Shown here one piece after another: positions 49,001 to 58,655 of a stretch of 64,000 nt of DNA. The notes beneath the pieces were generated by a model. It worked only from the letters and a program-made list of their open reading frames with translations, did no database searches and was not told the DNA's origin. How positions within the stretch are numbered: position 1 is the first letter of the stretch; each line of letters starts with the position of its first letter. The stretch comes from Paralvinella palmiformis (lineage: Eukaryota > Annelida > Polychaeta > Terebellida > Alvinellidae), in NCBI GenBank assembly GCA_025642065.1, contig JAODUP010000447.1:261501-325500 (forward strand). Direction: 5' to 3'. The translations under genes and the position numbers were made by a program.

Positions 49001-52000
49001 AATATGATTACAGTCAAGCATGTCTCATCTTGTACTGTGTTCATGTATAAACTCTGGCATCATTGTGTGATTAAATGTCAAATGAAGATGTGAATAAACA
49101 CCCTCACAGTTTGGTTTATTGTCTGTTCATATTTTTCTGAGTCAGAAACTGTAATTAATAATAATAATAACTTTTTTTTAAATTAAATAAATATATTATA
49201 ATAATAATAATACAAATTTAATAATTGTATATCTATTTGCAGGTTGAAATGTAAAATACTGTTTAAGTATATGAAATGATCCAGTCAGGTAATTATATCT
49301 GATCAATCATCAATGAACTGTAGTCTAACCCTAGCTATCACTGCCCACAATAAGTGCTATGTAATGGCTTCATCACGGAGGTGAGTGTTTCAAATACAGC
49401 ATTTCAAAGACTGGAACGATATACTTGTTATAAAGAGAGAAGAGAAACACCGAGGAAAGGAACCAAGATTAAAGACGAAAAGGATTTCACCTTTTGAGCA
49501 ATGAACACTTCATAGACACAACACACACCAATCACCGTGATACCCTGTTCCTTACAAAGCATAGCAACGGTTACCAAGGCGACGGTAATACACAGTGGAA
49601 GCCAAGCTGGAAAAAATTCAACAGCACACAAACAATGAATATGCTAGGGTGTGAACATAATGTAGCTGACAAAAAAAAAATCCTATCAATGTAAGACACA
49701 TTGACACTTTTAATTATATCATTATCTTCAAGGTCAGCAAATGATAACGTATCCAGATGTTATCTCAAGAAATTCAACACAATCAACTTTCCAGTGAAAC
49801 AAGTCTGTATGTCAGTTGATCAAGAGTTAGCATTAATAATTGATATTTTGACTAGGCTTGAAATATTCTATAATGATCGACTTAATTTAATTTCAATTAA
49901 GAAACAGTTGACTATATGATGAATGCTTCTATGACAAATGGCTAAAATATCACTTTACAGTTGGACTTTGTGGTAGATTAAAAAAAATGGCTTGCTCTTT
50001 AACAAGGTAGATCAGTAGATGAACACTTACCTGTATTCGACCTATATCCTGTACATTTTGAATATGACATCAAAGCCAGCAGATAGAAGATTGAAGACAA
50101 TAACTCTGCTCTGCCTACTACACCAGTAATCTGCAAGTCAGATAATATTATTTATATTGTGTTTTCATGATCTGGAGACCATAGCCAATATTGTGCCAGT
50201 TTTCCCTCTTTCTGCCACCTTAATGAAAGTGTCCCTATTAGTATTGGCTAAATGGTAGAGTAGTTGGGCACAGACCTCTAGCATCTGGATTCATATCCGG
50301 GGCAGGCTGTCTCTGAAGGATCCTTCATATTTTGCCTCAGCTCATTACCTAATGAAGTTGCTTAGTGCAATAAATCTATGGTGTGCTCAAAAGTGCTATT
50401 TTGTACTCTTTATATATGCTAGCAGATTAATTTCTAAATCTAGCTGATATTGGTTTTAGTTGCATGAGTGTTACTCAGGGTTGGAGCTGATATACTCATG
50501 TATTTCTGCTCATTTTACAAGCACACATTTTAAGTACTCATTGTTAAGACCCATTTGTATATGTTTAACGTGTGTTTGGGGATTAATAAGTAATGTTTAA
50601 ACTAAGTACTCACTTGTTTTCTTATCAGCCATAACCGAGTTAGTAGGCTTGAGCAATCTTTGTTGAAAAATGTATTTGTGTCAGTACTTTTAAACGCAGA
50701 GCTAGAGCTTCGTGGGAATCTACAAGAATCAATGTATTCATGTTAGATTGCTGCTTTAAAAAATCCCATGTCATTCATTTATGTCAATTTCATCATTTGT
50801 AGATGGAGCTGTGGAAGGTTCTGCACAACACACAGCAGATTCTCCAACTTTTAGTAGTTTATGCTGAATATTCGGTGAATTTTGCACGATTCAATGGTGA
50901 ATCACGCAATCAATTCTAGCCCTGAAATGTAGTCATAATTGTATCTGAGTACATTGATAAAATAAGTATTTGTACTGTCATATTGTCTGCATGTACTGAT
51001 CCCCAAACCCTGGTGTTACTCAAGTAAGACAGCCAATAAACTGATAGAGACTATAAAATGATGTTGATGGCATGACAGAAATTAAATAGTGCCATTTTAT
51101 AACCAGTTAAGCAAAGCAATCCCTGAAGGGACCGAAGCAAAATGACAGATGAAATATCCTTCAAACATGGACCAGCCAGTATTGGAAAGTGGAAAACCCA
51201 GGTCCTATGTGTTGGTAGCCAACAGCTCTACCAGCCAGGCCACTGACAGGCTCTTACTAGTATAACAGAGGATTACCAATTATCAGTGTTACTATCTGTC
51301 CTACCTCCTAACACGTGCTGCTGTACAGATTATGGTTTTTGTTTATTATTCAATGTTTGTATTCCGGCATCTCACTGCCTATTGTTTCTGCACAAAATTA
51401 GTCTTCTCTATTTATAGAAACAACTTTAAACAAGAACACGTACGGAAGGCAAGTTTATGATCGCAACGCTGGATTTCCGTTTCAAAATAGGAAGAATTAT
51501 GTGTTAGAATAAAACCAATCTCATTTCAAAGGTTGTAATTTCCATTTCAGAAAAGCTAAATTTCTTTTCAAATTTCATTTTTGTAGTGATATATCCTTGG
51601 TCAAATCACAGATTTTTTATTGAAAAATGGAGTCTTTAATATCCATAAGTATTTTCATGATAAAATAAAAAAGATCACCCTGATCTGGTTAATTAGACTG
51701 AGTGTTAGGACACAATCGTCCGACCTGTTTCAAAATTAGATAATTGTGACCAGCAAAACTAAGGAGATGCATTTATATTTAAAGCTCGGGTTGCCTCCCT
51801 GACATATATCATAAACCATTTGGAGCAAGAAATGAAAATTAACTGAAGACATAAAAATAAAGGAAGCAATCAGGGGGAAGATCTAAGAACAAGAATTATG
51901 GCAATTTTTTTTAAAATTAATAAATCACTTTAATAATTAACCGCAATATAATAACAATTAGAGCTAAACATATTTAGCCTAAAATATAAATTCTTATCAA

Positions 52001-55000
52001 TCCTAATACAGCCAAGAGCCACAGATTGTTGATCTCAGTTTGACATTTTTGTTCCGACATTGCAGTACACAGACAGCGGCTAAATTAGGCCAGAGAGAAT
52101 GAAATCATTAAAATTGGCATTTCAATGACGGGTCAACCTTTACTGGTTAGACAAAACATCTGTTTGCCCGTACTTATGATCGGACATTTTCTGTTGGCAG
52201 GAGGCCTATAACCGTCCAGCATACACGGGATTCGTGTGTATACTCCGCATTAACTTATGGCATTCAGACCGTGGCTAGCATTTCTAAATTACTGTCAGTT
52301 AAGATTTACTTTTTTTATCTATCATTATCAATCAATGCGAAAGTTAATGCCAACTTACCGCCTCTGTGTGAACTGGATGAACAGCAAACAGCATGGCTGC
52401 CAAGAAACTGGAGATATCGCTCAGAAACATTCCACACACACTGTATAAACGAGAGAATAGGTGCACAAATGACAATGTGAATTATGTTAACAGAGAAGAG
52501 CCGTAAGAACGAGGACACCACTGCACTTCATTTGACATGACTTGTGCTGAAAAAACTAAATTTTTAAAGAAATCAGAATCACTGACAGATATATATTGTT
52601 TTATAGATATCCACCCTAAAAATTTCAGATACAGAATAAGTAAAATGATGTACAGAAATATCATAGACCACAAACAATCCACAGAGTAAAATGCAACTTT
52701 TTAATAAAATAAATGGATTAAATTTGAGTAATAAAATCAAGCGCCACAGCTGAAATAATACCTATTCAGACAGGCATTTAGAACTCGTCCACTCGTATCA
52801 TCCAATATGTCATGAGAGGTGATTAAAATGAGATGACAACAAATGTCCATTTTATGGTGATGCAACACTGAAGAGCACTTCACTGACACTTCAGAATTGA
52901 AACATGAATTCTGATTTGGTTTCTTCAAGATGGTGGGACGGGGATGCTGGCCAGACAAAAATTAACTGAATTAATGATGTTGTAAATATGTGTCAATGAT
53001 GTACAAAATTAATTAATTTAGCGCAATGAGATGGTGATGATTGGTGGCCACTTTTGTGCACATGGTAGGCTAATGGGACGAGCGACCTCCAAAGGTAAAG
53101 AAGGGAAGTCAAAGATGAAACAACCTTCAGATATGCCCATGCTGAGATTTGAACATGGTGGTAGTGATCTGTGGTCCAACATGCTACTGCTAGAACATGG
53201 ATGCACAATGAGAAAAACATGTGCTGTTTTATCTAATAATTTTGTTTTCCACATTTCTATTATTTTGATAAATACAGATAGTGGCTATATATTTGGCAGT
53301 AACTAGATATTTGATGTTTCATTAGCTGACAATCAAAGCCTGTCTTTAAAAAGAAAATTAATATATTAATAGCCAAAAATGAAAAGTTGATTAAATCAAT
53401 GATTTAATCAATTTGATTAAATCGATGTCAACCCTCCCCATATTTGTACCATCCATCTCTAAACTTACCGTAAAAATAGCACACAGACAGCAGCATGAAG
53501 CACGTTGTTAACAAGATGATAAGACCATGGTTGGAGTTCAGAGAAGGCATAATTCATTCTAAAGGACAACACACATAGTGGTCTGTATGACTTGTGACTT
53601 CTTTCCTGAAGAAAAACAAATATCCTCATATTGTATGTAAAGACAGAGGAATTGGATCTTTTGTAACATCTCAATTGGTTGGGCCAACACTATTACGTGG
53701 TTTTGTTCCTGGTCACTGCGGCACAAAGATTATCCTCAAATTGAATTATCAAAATCTCTATTAACCTTTGATGCACTCATTGATATGTGGCAAACAAGGC
53801 ACAACTAGCTGGGCTCCTATGCATTATGTACTTACGATTAGCAGCTACAAAGAGTGCATTTGATAGCAACTTGACAACAGCCAGTTGCTGTACATAGATG
53901 TGGGACCATTATCCATTATAACAAATTGTCAAACACCCAACAGCAGTAGTGCTGGATGGCTAATATAAAATTTGATGAGTCTGACCAATTAGGTTTGAGG
54001 ATGGGTCCTCATTTAGTTACAGTCAAAATTTGAACACTACAATTGTATGTGGGCTTTAGTCACTGTTCCAACCTTTACATAAGGTGCTGACCAGACATGG
54101 GATCAATTCATGGGGTCAATTCCATCAGCTGCGGGTAGCAAACATATCATGCAAATACCATATAACAATATTTGTAATCATATTTTATTCATCATGCAAC
54201 TTGATACTACACCTACAACACATATACATGCACACACACACTGCACATTCACTTCCACCATAGATAACAGCGCCTTCAGGACTTCTTCAATGAGTTTGCG
54301 GCCATCATGGACATCTGTGCACAGGTTAGATATTGTCTCCTAGAGCTGCACATATGTTCGAAGCATTCTATTATAATGTTCAAAGCACTCACTTATAATT
54401 ATATGTTCAAATCACTCACTTATATGTTCAAAGCACTCATCATATCTTCAAAACACTAACTTCTATTCCATGTGAATTCCAAAAACTGTGACATCAATTT
54501 GCTCTTTATGCAGACTATCAATAGCCCCTCAGATTATTGGACTAAAACAGCTGATTATTAACAAGAAGGAACCATTTAAGACTTTTAACGCAAGCTGTTG
54601 GTACAAGAATATCCACATTTGTTGACTGCATACACTCCATGGTTCAGACAGAAACAACAGTAGAATCCCACACACAGACATGGATAATACCCTCTGGACC
54701 TGGATGTTTGCCAGATGCAATGAAATCTTCCGGAAACTTAGGTGGAGATGAAGCAGGAGTTTTTGTCCATATTATTAGCATTAAGGAAATTATGGGCTGA
54801 AGAAATTATTCCTATAGGGTCTATGTCCTACACTCACCCCATTCATACTCTGTGCTTAATTATGATAGATCTTCATTTAAATATGGATATTAATTAGGTC
54901 ACATACAAACATCTAAACAAGAAGTGATATGTCACCTGATTTGCAAAGAATGTTATTCTTCTCATCTGGGGTAAATCAGCTTAACGGAACAGTTCAATCT

Positions 55001-55713
55001 CAGATACTATGATTTAAATGTGTAACACTTATAAAGGTAGCCCAATATATCATGATAATATTCAAGAACTATATTTTATATCACAGATATAAGGAAATAA
55101 TCATAATTACAAGAGGACAATGAGCGTAAGGATTGTATAGCTTATTCAATCCAGATGAAGTCAGATTACAGATATTCTGGCTTAGCCACCCCCCTGTGAC
55201 CTTACCCGCTCCTCTGTGCTCAATCTATTAACATTGTTATAAATGGGTCATACAAACAGCCTGAGTACAGTCAAGTCAGACTTCGGGATCATCTGATCTG
55301 TATCTGGCTTCAAAATGGTGGTACACATAGGTATATTATAGTCAATTCACTAGTGCTTTGAACTGGATTAGTTAATATGTGGGTGATTGTGTTAATATTT
55401 TGCCACCTTTAAAAATTTCTGAACATATTTGTATTAGTCGTGAAAATTTGAAATGAAGGTGAAATACTCCTTTAAATAAAATAGCACATCACACAAGTAG
55501 CTTCATAAATCTATCCATCCCACTGACCTTGTGCATTGGTGTGCCCCAGAAGTCATTCCAAAATAGCTTACTCCAGGGAGCTGTCGGCCGCAGATCCTTG
55601 TTGTCTTTGATAGCTGATACATCATCAAAAACAAAGCCACACTGTAGTGAATTATGATAACAGAGAAGAGCCGTAAGAACAAGGACACCACTGAAGATCA
55701 CTTCATTTGACAT
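30452..55713 (-). CDS. TMTC3: TMTC3, ER O-mannosyltransferase with TPR domain and Q-rich tail
   Basis: Nineteen coding exons (55713 down to 30452), all in phase, 1015 aa; human is about 915. The N-terminal half is a multi-pass GT-C-type membrane domain: acidic pair D30-D31 in [57 protein letters not shown] (DUF1736 region), [10 protein letters not shown] and [18 protein letters not shown]. The C-terminal half is a TPR superhelix (about residues 428-820) with the TMTC3-specific [14 protein letters not shown] and [13 protein letters not shown]. Family knowledge: TMTC1-4 transfer O-linked mannose to cadherin extracellular domains in the ER, and TMTC3 defects cause neuronal migration disease in humans. 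Residues 825-1015 are a low-complexity Q/P/H tail that replaces the basic vertebrate C-terminus. The subtype call rests on the TPR motifs and SHKSYRPL block. The 5' untranslated exon was not found. Confidence 0.96.
31172..31450 (-). CDS. TMTC3: TMTC3 coding exon 18: last TPRs
   Basis: Encodes residues 732-824: [46 protein letters not shown]. It closes the conserved TPR domain at the same place as in human TMTC3. Acceptor TTTCTAG, donor GCAG|GTCTGT, phase 0. Confidence 0.95.
31905..32115 (+). repeat. 'TTTATATAGCGCC' dispersed repeat, copy 2
   Basis: Matches 19888-20100 through the words AACTCCCAATGGAGCATACA and TATAGGCGCAAAGC, in TMTC3 intron 17. Further repeat-like sequence follows to about 32225 (CACCACATGGTGACTG). 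Confidence 0.6.
32255..32375 (+). repeat. Family A SINE, 5'-truncated, plus orientation
   Basis: Body words ATATCTGAAG, TTTCATC and CAAAAGTGCCCATAAAACA in order, without the tRNA-like head. It faces the full copy at 32577-32778. Confidence 0.5.
32577..32778 (-). repeat. Family A SINE, full length, with (ATC)n tail
   Basis: The most complete copy. On the minus strand: head GGTGCCTCCATGGTATAACT (A-box-like TGGTATAACTGG), B-box-like GAGTTCAAATCTC, conserved body, GTGCACAAAAGTGGCCGTAA, then an (ATC)n tail (GAT repeat at 32577-32602 on the plus strand). Arrangement is that of a tRNA-derived SINE; copy number in the genome must be high to yield seven pieces here. Confidence 0.8.
32812..32945 (-). 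repeat. Family B SINE
   Basis: Same word order as at 2045-2195 (GGTCACACTTGGGAT, CGGAGTGACTC, AAACATCGCACAAAC, then a weak B-box and GAGGTTTGCAGTA). It lies 34 nt beyond the family A copy in the same orientation. Confidence 0.55.
33478..33586. repeat. Minisatellite, four units of TTTTGATACCCGAAGTGACA
   Basis: Four tandem copies of CATTTTGATACCCGAAGTGA-like units separated by short variable spacers (TGCGACG, none, TGCACC, TGCAACG). In TMTC3 intron 17. Confidence 0.85.
33870..33974 (-). CDS. TMTC3: TMTC3 coding exon 17: TPR
   Basis: Encodes residues 697-731: [16 protein letters not shown], then [11 protein letters not shown]. Acceptor TTAATAG, donor AAAG|GTAAGC, phase 0. Confidence 0.94.
35295..35415 (-). 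CDS. TMTC3: TMTC3 coding exon 16: TPR
   Basis: Encodes residues 656-696, including [18 protein letters not shown] (human [18 protein letters not shown]). Acceptor ATACAG, donor AGAG|GTAAAG, phase 0. Confidence 0.95.
37013..37173 (-). CDS. TMTC3: TMTC3 coding exon 15: TPR
   Basis: Encodes residues 603-655: [43 protein letters not shown] (human KLRPEARKR). Acceptor CACTAG, donor AAAAG|GTATGA, phase 2. Confidence 0.94.
37297..37369 (-). CDS. TMTC3: TMTC3 coding exon 14: TPR
   Basis: Encodes residues 578-602: [17 protein letters not shown], then NPDLYYN. Acceptor GTATTAG, donor TAAT|GTAAGT, phase 0. A short exon identified by phase and TPR spacing. Confidence 0.92.
38276..38445 (-). repeat. Family B SINE, good A- and B-boxes
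   Basis: Minus-strand head contains TGGCCCAGTGGTTGG (A-box) and GGGCTTGAATCCA (B-box), then the family body GTGGGACTCCTGCCCC and ATATGTCACAGGTGTGACC. In TMTC3 intron 13. Confidence 0.65.
38586..39183 (-). repeat. Dispersed repeat D, copy 2 (inverted)
   Basis: Reverse complement of 14752-15109. It is longer because about 200 bp (roughly 38830-39040) separate the two matching blocks. The first block matches almost perfectly by eye. Confidence 0.75.
39325..39480 (-). repeat. Family B SINE, diverged
   Basis: Contains GTTTAGCCTCAGAGCTAG, ATATGGCTGAGG, GATGAAACACC and GGATTCAAACCC (B-box-like), preceded by a (GT)n run. In TMTC3 intron 13. Confidence 0.5.
40855..40937 (-). CDS. TMTC3: TMTC3 coding exon 13: TPR
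   Basis: Encodes residues 551-577: [20 protein letters not shown], then KLN (human [20 protein letters not shown]). Acceptor TTTACAG, donor ATAG|GTATGC, phase 2. Confidence 0.93.
41398..41575 (+). repeat. tRNA-like SINE (family C)
   Basis: Head with TGATAGTGTAGTTG and GAGTTCAAATCCA (B-box), then AGGTGCCTCATTTT and an AATAAAATATTG end. Related to 50226-50400 and inversely to 51119-51250. Confidence 0.55.
42372..42500 (-). repeat. Family B SINE with ACTC tail
   Basis: On the minus strand the body runs into GGCTAAACAAAATACTCACT and a few ACTC units, showing that this family's 3' tail is an ACTC tetranucleotide repeat. In TMTC3 intron 12. Confidence 0.55.
42911..43014 (-). CDS. TMTC3: TMTC3 coding exon 12: TPR
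   Basis: Encodes residues 516-550: [19 protein letters not shown], then [10 protein letters not shown], matching human [18 protein letters not shown]. Acceptor CAATAG, donor GCT|GTAAGT, phase 0. Confidence 0.95.
43198..43322 (-). CDS. TMTC3: TMTC3 coding exon 11: TPR
   Basis: Encodes about residues 474-515 with [19 protein letters not shown], a TMTC3-diagnostic TPR. Acceptor GTTACAG, donor CCTG|GTCAGT, phase 1. Confidence 0.95.
43924..44061 (-). CDS. TMTC3: TMTC3 coding exon 10: first TPRs
   Basis: Encodes about residues 428-473: [19 protein letters not shown], then [18 protein letters not shown], the first TPR unit. Acceptor TTTTCAG, donor GCAAA|GTGAGA, phase 2. Confidence 0.94.
44401..44484 (-). 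CDS. TMTC3: TMTC3 coding exon 9: last membrane helix
   Basis: Encodes about residues 400-427, ending [14 protein letters not shown] (human LTHSLKTFHRNWDW), the link from the membrane domain to the TPRs. Acceptor CTACAG, donor ACTG|GTAAGT. Confidence 0.93.
45047..45198 (-). CDS. TMTC3: TMTC3 coding exon 8
   Basis: Encodes residues 350-399: [34 protein letters not shown], the luminal loop shared by all TMTC proteins. Acceptor TTTCAG, donor AAGAG|GTGAGA, phase 2. Confidence 0.95.
45401..46025 (+). mobile_element. TTAA-flanked non-autonomous DNA element, copy 2
   Basis: Collinear with 19098-19722 over its whole length: AGGGATAGTCCACCTTCATT, GCCATTTTGAAGCTAGACAG, GCCTTCGAATCTGGCTTCC, then CTGAGG. 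The last 14 nt of the right terminal repeat are missing, leaving CTGAGG next to TTTAA. In TMTC3 intron 7. Confidence 0.75.
46394..46646 (-). CDS. TMTC3: TMTC3 coding exon 7: DUF1736 core
   Basis: Encodes residues 265-349: [50 protein letters not shown]. The block is almost unchanged from human TMTC3. Acceptor CTGCTAG, donor TTATG|GTAAAT. Confidence 0.95.
47912..48084 (-). CDS. TMTC3: TMTC3 coding exon 6
   Basis: Encodes residues 208-264, a membrane-helix pair followed by [13 protein letters not shown]. Acceptor TTCCGCAG, donor ACAAG|GTGAGT, phase 2. Confidence 0.92.
49491..49606 (-). CDS. TMTC3: TMTC3 coding exon 5
   Basis: Encodes residues 169-207: [16 protein letters not shown], then [20 protein letters not shown], matching human [22 protein letters not shown]. 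Acceptor TTTTCCAG, donor AAAAG|GTGAAA, phase 0. Confidence 0.95.
50031..50130 (-). CDS. TMTC3: TMTC3 coding exon 4
   Basis: Encodes residues 136-168, [20 protein letters not shown], then MSYSKCTG. Too short and too bounded by stops to show as a long ORF; recognised from the [12 protein letters not shown] motif. Acceptor CTTGCAG, donor ACAG|GTAAGT, phase 1. Confidence 0.93.
50226..50400 (+). repeat. tRNA-like SINE (family C), with A-box
   Basis: TGGCTAAATGGTAGAGTAGT is a good A-box region; GGATTCATATCC is a degenerate B-box; the body shares GAAGGATCCTTCATATTTTG-like words with 41398. It ends 75 nt before the hAT-like element. Confidence 0.6.
50476..51012. mobile_element. Non-autonomous hAT-like element, 537 bp
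   Basis: Begins CAGGGTTGGAGCTGATATAC and ends GATCCCCAAACCCTG. A perfect 8-bp duplication GTGTTACT flanks it (50468-50475, 51013-51020). Its first 70 bp match the element at 5472-6236, so both belong to one family. No transposase. In TMTC3 intron 3. Confidence 0.85.
51119..51250 (-). repeat. tRNA-like SINE (family C), minus orientation
   Basis: Minus-strand head TGGCCTGGCTGGTAGAGCTG (A-box) and GGGTTTTCCACTTTCC in place of a clean B-box; then a body with AAGGATATTTCATCTGTCAT. Diverged. Confidence 0.5.
52359..52440 (-). CDS. TMTC3: TMTC3 coding exon 3
   Basis: Encodes residues 108-135: [17 protein letters not shown], then [10 protein letters not shown], a conserved GT-C loop. Acceptor TATACAG, donor GCG|GTAAGT. 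The exon 1 relic ends only 36 nt upstream of this acceptor. Confidence 0.92.
52477..52591 (-). pseudogene. Relic duplicate of TMTC3 exon 1 and its acceptor
   Basis: 115 bp matching 55647-55766 almost base for base: upstream intron, TTTTTTCAG acceptor, CACAAGTC leader, ATG and the first ~65 coding bases. A 5-nt deletion shifts the frame, which stops after 18 codons. The copy ends before the FVFDD motif, so it cannot supply the exon's function. It lies in the same orientation in intron 2, just upstream of exon 3. Confidence 0.9.
53038..53200 (-). repeat. Family A SINE, minus orientation
   Basis: Complete body: CCACTTTTGTGCACATGGTA, GACGAGCGACCTCC, GTCAAAGATGAAACAACC, CAGATATGCCCATGCTGAGA, then the tRNA-like head. 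The ATC tail is reduced to GATGGTGATGATTG. In TMTC3 intron 2. Confidence 0.75.
53469..53605 (-). CDS. TMTC3: TMTC3 coding exon 2
   Basis: Encodes residues 63-107: [19 protein letters not shown] and [18 protein letters not shown], nearly identical to vertebrate TMTC3. Acceptor CTTCAG, donor TACG|GTAAGT, phase 2. Confidence 0.95.
54092..54127 (+). repeat. Terminal fragment of CAATTCC-family MITE
   Basis: CAGACATGGGATCAATTCAT then GGGGTCAATTCCATCAG: the left end of the family (compare 21386), partly duplicated and then broken off. Confidence 0.6.
55278..55471 (-). mobile_element. TTAA element fragment (copy 3) next to TMTC3 exon 1
   Basis: Minus-strand sequence starts after TTAA (55472-55475) with AGGAGTATTTCACCTTCATT and follows the element at 45401 through CCCACATATTAACTAATCC to CCATTTTGAAGCCAG. 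About two thirds is missing. It ends 57 nt from the exon 1 splice donor. Confidence 0.65.
55528..55713 (-). CDS. TMTC3: TMTC3 coding exon 1: first membrane segment, DD motif
   Basis: Encodes residues 1-62, [20 protein letters not shown], then [17 protein letters not shown] and DFWGTPMHK. The ATG lies 8 nt inside the exon; TTTTTTCAG at 55722-55730 marks an acceptor, so a non-coding exon must lie upstream. Donor AAG|GTCAGT. A damaged copy of this region is at 52477-52591. Confidence 0.93.
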
Positions 55714-57818
55714 GACTTGTGCTGAAAAAACAAAATTTTTAAAGAAACCAGAATCACTGATAGATAAAGCTTAATTTTAGTAGTACATGTACAATTCATT
55801 AAAACACAGATCCTGTGTTAAGGGTGAACATTTTTGTTTGCTGACAATACACTACTCTTGTGGCTTTTGGACGACCCCTCCCCAATCACAACTATCTTTT
55901 ACACATCCTGCCATATGCTTAGAACCCAGAAAAAACACTCTGTAAAAATCACCCTAAAATTGGATTCCACCCATAACTCTCCAACTACAATAACTGGTTT
56001 ATGCACACATATATATGTGGCTATATATCATGATAATTAGAGATAAATTTTCACTAAGTCATCAATGCAATGATGTGCTCATGAACAACCTACACCATAA
56101 CTAGTGTCCATACTTTGATTCTTTTGAATGGGATCGATTAGATATAGTTTTATTTAATATCAGGGCTCTAGATACCAAACAACAAATGATGTCAGACATG
56201 TTCGAAAATATCAGTATAATAAAATCAAGCTATGGTTAGATAACACCACAAAGGACTGGATCATCTAAAGTTTAGGATGGTTGAATAAATGATGAATTCA
56301 GTGAAAAATTCCAAACGCCAGAATATTTCTTGTAGCATATTTCACATTTTATGTCTTGCCAGAGGTGTATCCAGTAATGAAGGTTTTTGGTGTGCAAAAA
56401 AACTAAACAGGGTGTACAGAAAAAGGAATGCAAGATGCACCTGCTTTTAGGACCAATAAACCTGCAAGCAGTCAAACCTGTGTATAAGAGTAAGACGCAC
56501 AAAATCAGCAATACTGATTCAAAACCACCAAAAAAAATCATCATCATCACTCTCTTCACTAAACATCTATTGTATCTGTTCATGTGTCATCATATATGTC
56601 ATTGCCTTCTTCCTCAGAGTCAGATATGTCATGCTGTTCATCCCACAATACATGTACCATCTAAATCATTGCTGATAGAGCACTTCCTGAATGATTTGGT
56701 AGGGGTCTAATGATGGCTGAGTTGATTTAATCCCAGGCCGTTTTCACTGACTGTGTGACGATAGGTAATGACAGCTGCTTCAGGTTGCCAGCTGCTGTGC
56801 ATTCGTTTCCTTAATGTTGTTTGAAGTAGTTTAGTAGTAGTTCCCATGTGGCAGCTTTGGAAGTAATTAACAGAGTGTGTTTGCTGTAATCATTTTCCTT
56901 TGATGTGGCTTCTTTGCATGGCTTCATTTACCATTACGTTCAATTACACACGTTGACATATCTTGATAGTAATGACAAGCCTTTGTGATCACATCACTAA
57001 TTAGATCATCGGATTAAATAATCATGGCGGTTATCACGATTAAGTTTGGATTTGAAAGACAACAAAGAAAACACATCTAGTAAATTTTTTTGATTGTTCA
57101 TATATTCACGATTAATGTTGAAAAACATTATTATTGTATTTCCTGCTAAATTATGCCAAATATTACCTTCCCTTTTAAGTTTTAGATGCACTCAATTTGG
57201 ATATCAATTTCGGAGTAAAAAAAAGTGACTTATACGCAAGTATATACGGTAGCTGTAGTCTATCAACTCAAATAATGTTTTTTGGGGCGAGATATCAATA
57301 TATTATATAATACAAATATGTCTGACATCATTTATTATGTTCAGTATTGAATTGTTTTCACTTAATTACATTCAAATTGAATATGCTGAATAGTATGTAC
57401 ACACAGATCTACACATCTCGTAATTAGGTAATAAGCTCTAGATGATAATAGATCAGTAGATCAAAAATTAAGTGCTAAAGTAGGCTTGTAAAAAGTGAGC
57501 GATAATAAGGTAGGATATTCAGTTAACCATTAAATCAACTGTTCCACGATAGAATCATGATGTCAGTGATACTTACTTATGAATGATAGCTAATATTTCT
57601 TGATATTACTATTTAACACCTTTGTGGCATCATTACAAGAACGCCCTCATTTTGTCAGACATAAATCAAACAATCCCACTAAGAGTTGCACCGGCTTCGT
57701 GGACATGTTCGGTTAGTCTAGTCACCACCAAATCAAGATTTTTTTTTTAATTAAAGAAATTTAACATTTTTATCGGTCCAGTGTTAAAAAAGGGGATTTT
57801 TCCCCATAAACTTTCATT

Positions 57819-57832
57819 CACACACACACACA

Positions 57833-57877
<45 letters not shown>

Positions 57878-57889
57878 GTGTGTGTGTGT
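57819..57889. repeat. Compound (CA)n(TA)n(GT)n palindromic microsatellite
   Basis: A CA tract passes into an AT tract and then a GT tract, so the right side is complementary to the left. The strand could fold into one long hairpin. Confidence 0.9.
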
Positions 57890-58585
57890 TCATCTGTATT
57901 AGACATGGTCTAAAACTTTAGCACAACAGTGCAGCTTGACTAGAACATGTACTATTATTCTGACTATTTCGAACAGCTGAAACGTAATCAATTAAATATA
58001 ATAGAACACGACCGTTGACAATTTGGTGAAGATGCTCTAATTGTAACTGAGTAGCTCATTTCACAGATGATAACCATTTTAATTCCTTCATGTGACAATC
58101 TGATAAATAATTTCGAAATGTTAGTTTACGAATAATTCTGACAATATTCTTTTGTAATTAACTTTGAGACTTTTTTTAATAGTTAAACTATTCTATTTCC
58201 TATTATAATTATGCTTCTGGTGCTATCTTTTTCTTTCACCACTTCCAGGACAATATTATGTTGTAACTGTGTATAGCGTATTGAGCTGTACGTATTAATG
58301 CTCAAGTCTGAAGTTATACGCAATTATACATGTATAAATGGTCATAGTGGTTCAAAGACTGACATTTTAATAATTGTATTGTATTACATTGTATTAAAAA
58401 ACACTGTGACCCACATGACAGGTCAGTCAGCTTAAATGTTATACATTTAGATGTTTGAGCATCGATCATTTATAACACGTGCACAAAACAAATAAATGAA
58501 TGTTATGCTTGTCGGTCTTAATTAATGATAATAATTCAGATATAAAATAAGAATGTGGCATATGTCCATCTACGGAGTCTGTTAG

Positions 58586-58655
58586 ATGATGATGATGATG
58601 ATGATGATTGATGTTTTACGGCCACTTTTGTGCACACGGTTAGCTAAATTAGGGC
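58586..58655 (-). repeat. Family A SINE, 3' end with (ATC)n tail
   Basis: GAT repeat (58587-58609) followed by TTGATGTTTTACGGCCACTT, TTGTGCACACGGTTAGCTAA, after which the match ends; a 5'-truncated copy in minus orientation. Confidence 0.65.

Larger units (their letters stand above)
46647..50030. other. TMTC3 introns 4-6, unannotated parts
   Basis: Besides exons 5 and 6 the interval is AT-rich with short AAT runs and a 13-G run at 48654-48666. A fragment resembling the 'TTTATATAGCGCC' repeat lies near 48335-48400. No other gene recognised. Confidence 0.55.

Noticed and set aside
53018..53306. Overlapping ORFs on both strands
   Set aside because: They fall on a family A SINE copy and its flanks, with no recognisable protein.
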